NCBI RefSeq assembly: GCF_030254645.1 | Contig: NZ_CP116346.1 | Span: forward strand, 558,001-622,000 | Origin: Paucibacter sediminis | GTDB lineage: Bacteria; Pseudomonadota; Gammaproteobacteria; Burkholderiales; Burkholderiaceae_C | Reading direction: 5' to 3' | Length of the DNA stretch: 64,000 bases | In this document: positions 59,744-64,000 of the stretch, piece after piece | How positions within the stretch are numbered: the stretch's first letter is position 1 | Layout: each line of letters opens with the position of its first letter | Position numbers and translations under genes: made by a program | Notes under the pieces: generated by a model | Seen by the model: the letters and a program-made list of their open reading frames with translations, nothing else | What the model was told of the DNA's origin: nothing | Databases searched by the model: none

Positions 59744-61461
59744 GGGGCGGCTTTCTTCGAATAGAGACGGTGGCCCAGCAACAGGGCCACGCTGGAGGTC
59801 CAGGTAAAGGCCGGGTCGCGCAGCGGCGCGCCGGTCTGGGCGTCGTAGTTCTCGGCCAGACCTGAGGACGCGCACATGGTGGTGTAGCGCCGTGCCAGCT
59901 CGTCGCCCAGATCGGGGCGGCCGCAGCGGTCCATGGCGTCGACAAAAAGCAGCGTGGTCGGCGCCCAGATGGGGCCGCGCCAGTAGCCGTCGGCGCGGTA
60001 ATGCGGGCTGCGCTGCGATTCGGTGGCGAGGCCATGCGGGCTCAGGAAGCGGCCGGGCTCGAAGAGCTCAGCCAGCAGCCGCTCGCGCATGGCGGCCGGC
60101 AGGCGCTGGCCCAAGAGCAGCGGGATGTAGGCGATCAGGCTGTCGCCCCCGCCCTCCACCACGCGGCCATCGGCGAGCCGGGCCACAAAGCGCTCGCCGG
60201 TCCAGAGCTGGGCCAGCAGGCGCTCGAACAAGGCATCGGCCTGGCGGCGCCAGTCCAGCGCCTCGGCCGGGCGGCCCAGCAACTCGGCCAGCGCGGCCAG
60301 CTCTTCCAGCTGCAGCACCAGAAAGCTGCTGAGGTCGGGGCTTTGCAGCGGTGTGCCTTCCAGAAAGGTGGTGGCGTTGTCCCAGCCGGCATCGTTGCCA
60401 TGGTCGTAGGCGGGCAGGCCGCCCTCCGCTGCGGTGGCCAGCCAGCTGCGCGCCTGGGCGGCCAGCCAGTCGTGCATCTGCGCGCAGCGCGCGGGCGACC
60501 AGGGCGACTGCCGGCGCAGCTGGGCCACCGTCCAGCCATGCACCGGCGGCTTGGTAAAACGCCAGTAGGCCTGCAGGTCGTTGGCGAAGTCCGGCAGGCG
60601 GCCGCTTTTTTCGTGCTGCAGCTCGAACAACACCGCCAGCTGCTGCCAGGCCCGTTCGGGCTGACCAGCGCCCAGGGCCAGGGCATTGAAGCAATGATCC
60701 CAGCTCCAGATGTTGGTCATCCAGTTCTTGGACATATACATGGCCGGGTAGCGCAGCACCCCTTCGGCCGGCACCAGGCAGGACCAGGTGATGTAGGCCG
60801 CGAGCCGGCGCAGCGGGGTCAGGTCTTGCGGCAGGGGCAGCGTTTGCGCCAGCCAGGCCTGGAAGTCGGCTTCGCTGGCGGCCCGGGCGGCTTCAAAGCC
60901 GGCCACGTCCTCGCGGGCCGGCTGCACCCGGTACAGATGCACCGAGGCCGCCCAGGCACCCTGGGCATCCGGCCGCAGTTCCAGCGCGATGCGCTCGGCG
61001 CGCTGGCCCTGCCAGGGCGCGTCCAGCCGCAGCTCGCCCTGCGCCAGCGCCACACGGGCCGAGAGGTCCTGGCCGGCGCAGCTCACATGCACGGTGCCCT
61101 CGGACAGGCGCTGCGCGTAGTCATAGCGCTTGCTCTGCAGGGTGAGCTGCAGGACGATGCCCTGCCCCTGCAGCGCCAAGGTGTCGGCGTCGGCCCAGGC
61201 GAACTGCAAGCTGCCGCCGCCCTCGGCATGGAAGCTCAGCTGATCGGGCTGCAGCGACCATATGCCCTGCAAGGCCTGACCCTCGGCATCCACCGGCTGC
61301 AAGCGGAACAGCCGGCCCAGGTCGGTGTGCTCGTCGCCGCCACGCAGATGGCGCAGCCAGAAGGACTGATCCTCCGCCAGCCAGGACACGCTGAACCAGC
61401 TCTCGCGCCGCGAGAAGGGCACGCGCTGTGGGTCAAACAGGTTTACGGCAGTCGCACTCAT
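59740..61461 (-). CDS. GH63/GH37-like glycoside hydrolase
   Basis: 573-residue cytoplasmic (no signal peptide) glycosidase. An N-terminal beta-sandwich of about 200 residues precedes an (alpha/alpha)6 barrel with the GH63-type blocks NIWSWDHCFNALAL, GRLPDFANDLQ, AYDHGNDAGWDNAT and DGYWRGPIWAP, which hold the usual catalytic acids. Related enzymes are alpha-glucosidases, mannosylglycerate hydrolases and trehalases. With glk downstream, release of glucose from an imported gluco-oligosaccharide or glucoside is likely. The gene contains the recurrent 15-base word in its T form (60815-60829). Confidence 0.85.
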   Translation of the reverse strand: MSATAVNLFDPQRVPFSRRESWFSVSWLAEDQSFWLRHLRGGDEHTDLGRLFRLQPVDAEGQALQGIWSLQPDQLSFHAEGGGSLQFAWADADTLALQGQGIVLQLTLQSKRYDYAQRLSEGTVHVSCAGQDLSARVALAQGELRLDAPWQGQRAERIALELRPDAQGAWAASVHLYRVQPAREDVAGFEAARAASEADFQAWLAQTLPLPQDLTPLRRLAAYITWSCLVPAEGVLRYPAMYMSKNWMTNIWSWDHCFNALALGAGQPERAWQQLAVLFELQHEKSGRLPDFANDLQAYWRFTKPPVHGWTVAQLRRQSPWSPARCAQMHDWLAAQARSWLATAAEGGLPAYDHGNDAGWDNATTFLEGTPLQSPDLSSFLVLQLEELAALAELLGRPAEALDWRRQADALFERLLAQLWTGERFVARLADGRVVEGGGDSLIAYIPLLLGQRLPAAMRERLLAELFEPGRFLSPHGLATESQRSPHYRADGYWRGPIWAPTTLLFVDAMDRCGRPDLGDELARRYTTMCASSGLAENYDAQTGAPLRDPAFTWTSSVALLLGHRLYSKKAAP

Positions 61462-62297
61462 CCCTTCACCGCGCCCGCACTGGCGCCCTCCATGATGTGG
61501 CGCTGGGCCAGGAAGAACAGCAAGAGCGGCGGCAGGCACAGCAGCACGGTCATCGCGGCGATGGCGGTGAGGTTGTTGGCATGCAGGCCGCGGAACTGGG
61601 CCAGGCCCAGCGGCAGGGTGTAGCTGCTCTGGTCGTTGAGGAAGATCAGCGGGCCCAGGTAGTCGTTCCAGCTGCCCAGGAACTGGAAGGTGCCCACCAG
61701 CACCAGGGCCGGCGCCATCAGCGGCAGGTGGATGCGCCAGTAGATCTGCCAGGCATTGGCGCCATCCATGCGCGCCGCCTCGTCGAGCTCGCGCGGGATG
61801 CTCATGATGAACTGGCGCAAGAGGAAGATGTAGAAGGCCGCGCCGAAGAAGTTGGGCACGATCAGGGGCTTGAGCGTGTTGATCCAGCCCAGCCAGTTGA
61901 ACTGCATATAGAGCGGGATCATGGTCACGTCCCAGGGGATCATCATCGAACCCAGCATCACCATGAAGAGCGTGTCGCGGCCGCGGAACTCGAAGCGCGC
62001 AAAGCCATAGGCCACCAGGCTCGATGAGAACAGCTGGCCCAGCGTGGACAGCCCGCCCACCAGCAGCGAGTTCCAGAGGAACTGGCCAAAGGGCTGCGCG
62101 GCCCAGGCCTCGGCAAAATTGGCCCAGCGCGGCAGCGCCGGCCACCACACTGGGGGCCAGGTGTAGAGCTCGCTCTTGGCCTTGAGCGCGGTGACAAGCG
62201 TCCAGTACAGCGGCAGCGCAAAGGCCAGGGCCAGGCCCAGCATCAGCGTGTAATAGACGAGCCGCCGCGCATGGCGTGAGGGATCGAACCGCCTCAT
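61458..62297 (-). CDS. carbohydrate ABC transporter permease (MalG-like)
   Basis: 279-residue inner-membrane permease with six membrane helices. The EAA loop for ATPase contact reads DEAARMDGANAWQIYWRIHLPL. It has the usual MalG start (YYTLMLGLALAFALPLYW) and a long periplasmic loop. It is coupled by ATGA to the MalF-like gene before it and to the hydrolase after it. Confidence 0.93.
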   Translation of the reverse strand: MRRFDPSRHARRLVYYTLMLGLALAFALPLYWTLVTALKAKSELYTWPPVWWPALPRWANFAEAWAAQPFGQFLWNSLLVGGLSTLGQLFSSSLVAYGFARFEFRGRDTLFMVMLGSMMIPWDVTMIPLYMQFNWLGWINTLKPLIVPNFFGAAFYIFLLRQFIMSIPRELDEAARMDGANAWQIYWRIHLPLMAPALVLVGTFQFLGSWNDYLGPLIFLNDQSSYTLPLGLAQFRGLHANNLTAIAAMTVLLCLPPLLLFFLAQRHIMEGASAGAVKG

Positions 62298-63280
62298 GAC
62301 GAGCCTCCCTCGCCACGCTTCACCTCGTTCTCGTAGAACACCCACAGGCTGGAGAAGCGCATCACGCTCATCGATAGCGCCAGGATCACCAGGAACAGCA
62401 GCCACGACAGGGCCGAGGCATAGCCCATGTCGAAGTATTTGAAGGCGGTGTCGTAGATGTACATGGCCAGCATATAGGTGGACTTGAGCGGCCCACCCTC
62501 GGTGAGCAGCAGGGCCAGGGTGAGCTGCTGGAAGGCCGCGATCAGCGTGGTGACGAGGTTGAACAGCAGCACCGGCGAGAGCAGCGGCAGGGTGATGTGG
62601 GTGAACTGCTTCAGGCGCGAAACGCCGGCCAGCGCCGCGGCCTCGTACAGGTCCACCGGGATGCCCTTGAGCCCGGCCAGGAACACCAGCATGGTGCCGC
62701 CCAGGCTCCACAGGCTGGCAATCACCACCGACCACATGGCCCAGCGCGGGCTGCCCAGCCAGTTCACCGCCTCCAGGCCCGCCAGGCTCAGCAGGTAGTT
62801 GAGCAGGCCGTATTCCTGGCTGTAGATCCAGGTCCAGATCGTCACCAGGGCCACGCCCGAGAGCATGCTGGGCAGGTAGAAGAGCGTGCGGAACAGGCCC
62901 TGCCCCCAGGCGCGGCGATTGAGCAGCAGAGCCAGGCCCAGCGCGCCGGCCAGATGGATGGGCACATAGAGCAGGGCAAAGCGGCCGGTGACCGCCAGCG
63001 CGTCCCAGAAGTCGTCGTCGCTGGTGAGGATGCGCCGGTAGTTCTCCAGGCCCACGAAGCGTTCGCCGCCCATCAGCGGCCAGTCGAAGAAGCTGGTGTA
63101 GAGCGAGTACAGCAAGGGGCCCAGGGTGAAGGCCACAAAGCCCAGCACCCAGGGCGCCACCAGCAGATAGGGCGTGAGGCCGCTGGGCCAGCGCAGGCGG
63201 CGCACCTTGGCCAGGCCAGGGGCCAGGTCTTGCGCCGCGGCCGCCGCGTCCCGCGCGGTCTCGTGCAGGTGGGCGCTCAT
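62294..63280 (-). CDS. carbohydrate ABC transporter permease (MalF/UgpA-like)
   Basis: 328-residue inner-membrane permease, first helix after a ~30-residue soluble lead, and EAA motif EAAALAGVSRLKQFTHITLPLL. It pairs with the MalG-like protein to form the sugar channel. No ATPase gene is visible in the operon, so a shared MsmK/MalK-type ATPase or one beyond the window is required. The N-terminal coding region contains the recurrent 15-base word (63219-63233). Confidence 0.93.
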   Translation of the reverse strand: MSAHLHETARDAAAAAQDLAPGLAKVRRLRWPSGLTPYLLVAPWVLGFVAFTLGPLLYSLYTSFFDWPLMGGERFVGLENYRRILTSDDDFWDALAVTGRFALLYVPIHLAGALGLALLLNRRAWGQGLFRTLFYLPSMLSGVALVTIWTWIYSQEYGLLNYLLSLAGLEAVNWLGSPRWAMWSVVIASLWSLGGTMLVFLAGLKGIPVDLYEAAALAGVSRLKQFTHITLPLLSPVLLFNLVTTLIAAFQQLTLALLLTEGGPLKSTYMLAMYIYDTAFKYFDMGYASALSWLLFLVILALSMSVMRFSSLWVFYENEVKRGEGGSS

Positions 63281-64000
63281 TGCAGCTTCCTTTCGGCCTT
63301 GGCTGCTGCCTTGCTCAGTATGGCCGCCACATCGCCCTTCTTCAGAAACACCTCCTGGATCGCATCGCGAACCACGCCCGAGGCGCGCGTCCAGCGCGGG
63401 TTGAGCAGAAAGGCCGGCACCTCGTCGCGCATGCTCAGGGCCATGGCATAGAAGGGCGCCACCTGCGGGTCGTCCTGCAGCGCAAGCTCACGCGCCACGC
63501 TCAGCAGCACCGGCAGATCGCCCTGGCGCAGGCGCACCGCCTCGGCGCTGCTGTAGAAGCGGATGAACTGCCAGGCCAGCTCCTTCTGCTTGGAGTCTCG
63601 CGCAATGGCAAGCGAAGACACGCTCACCACGCTGTGCGCCGGCCGGCCCTGGAAGCTGGGCAGCGGCGCCACGCCGTAGCGCTTGCCGTCCTGCGCCAGC
63701 TCGAGCCGGAAGGCTGCGCCGTCCATCAGCATGGCGACGCGGTCGGCCACGAAGAGCTGGCGCTGGTTCTTGCCATCGCCCACGCCCAGGGTGGCGGCCA
63801 GGCCCTGGTCCAGCAGGCCCAGCAACATATTGAACATGGCTTGCGAGGCCGCGGAATCGAGCTCGCCCCGCAGCCGCTGGCCATCGCCGGCCAGCATGCG
63901 TGCGCCGGCGCTCCACAGATAGCCCTGGAAATCGTAGGGATCGGGCGCCACATCCAGGCCATAGCCATAGACCTTGGCCGCGGGCCGGCTGAGTTTCTGT
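63277..64000 (-). CDS. ABC-type sugar solute-binding protein (5' end beyond window)
   Basis: C-terminal ~240 residues of an extracellular solute-binding protein, family 1. Visible features are the SAGARMLAGDG lobe crossing, MLMDGAAFRLEL, GVAPLPSFQG and the AWQFIRFYSSAEA helix typical of sugar binders. The N-terminus with the signal peptide lies outside the window. Its stop overlaps the MalF-like start in an ATGA. The ligand should be the substrate of the cytoplasmic glycosidase encoded downstream. Confidence 0.85.
   Translation of the reverse strand, partial: QKLSRPAAKVYGYGLDVAPDPYDFQGYLWSAGARMLAGDGQRLRGELDSAASQAMFNMLLGLLDQGLAATLGVGDGKNQRQLFVADRVAMLMDGAAFRLELAQDGKRYGVAPLPSFQGRPAHSVVSVSSLAIARDSKQKELAWQFIRFYSSAEAVRLRQGDLPVLLSVARELALQDDPQVAPFYAMALSMRDEVPAFLLNPRWTRASGVVRDAIQEVFLKKGDVAAILSKAAAKAERKLQ

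Noticed and set aside
1..64000. CRISPR arrays, tRNA or rRNA genes, prophage or intact insertion sequences
   Set aside because: No regularly spaced repeats, cloverleaf-type sequences, structural phage genes or transposase frames were seen in reading. No RNA-finding program was run.

Overview
The window is G+C-rich DNA with dense, short-spaced genes and many ATGA start/stop overlaps. Gene content (a Liv-type transporter, a Bug-type solute-binding protein, MatB/malonyl-CoA decarboxylase, MexEF-OprN-like efflux, TonB receptors) suggests a betaproteobacterium of the order Burkholderiales, perhaps near Roseateles/Rubrivivax. This placement is inference from gene style, not from a marker gene. I saw no rRNA, tRNA, CRISPR array or intact transposase.

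Layout. (1) 1-5801, minus: a branched-chain amino-acid-type ABC transporter (substrate-binding protein, LivG, LivF, LivH, LivM) ending in an alpha/beta hydrolase cut by the window edge. (2) 6069-8476: a secreted orphan protein and a Cache-type chemoreceptor. (3) 8601-14350: a malonate module, with a sigma-54-type PAS/AAA/Fis regulator divergent from malonyl-CoA decarboxylase, a Bug-type binding protein, malonyl-CoA synthetase and a small CWC protein. (4) 14373-22030: small stress-type genes, then a TetR regulator divergent from an operon of TonB receptor, c-type cytochrome lipoprotein, Tat-signal FAD sugar-lactone oxidase and Tat-signal PLP enzyme, then a small outer-membrane barrel. (5) 22107-29250: UspA, a PAS/GGDEF protein, an exonuclease, phosphatidylserine decarboxylase divergent from a class-III aminotransferase, and a glutathione transferase.

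(6) 29721-30919: a lower-G+C insert that reads as an integron remnant. It has an attI1-like site, a GNAT acetyltransferase cassette, attC, a P-loop kinase-like cassette and a second attC. I found no integron integrase. (7) 31196-35518: an Mpo1/DUF962-like membrane protein, a GT4 glycosyltransferase, an LplT-like transporter and a CorA-family transporter. (8) 35532-44967: TetR plus an RND efflux operon with a well-formed promoter and operator, then a MalT-type LuxR regulator. (9) 45000-47015: a beta-propeller protein, DUF2789 and a thioesterase.

(10) 47150-50447: a two-gene unit of a protein with a degenerate SIR2-like domain joined to a TIR domain, followed one base later by a membrane-anchored STAND NTPase. 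This is the best candidate here for an undescribed immune-type system. Convergent to it are an EcsC-like gene and a large protein with a RelA/SpoT-like stretch. (11) 52318-55313: a cupin and a FecA-like TonB receptor. (12) 55469-64000, minus: a sugar operon (binding protein, two permeases, GH63-like glycosidase, LacI regulator, TIM-barrel isomerase/epimerase, Gfo/Idh/MocA oxidoreductase, glucokinase) in which all seven junctions are 4-bp ATGA overlaps.

A 15-base word, GCAAGACCTGRCCCC, recurs exactly six times in different genes, frames and orientations. It looks like a DNA-level signal rather than a protein motif.
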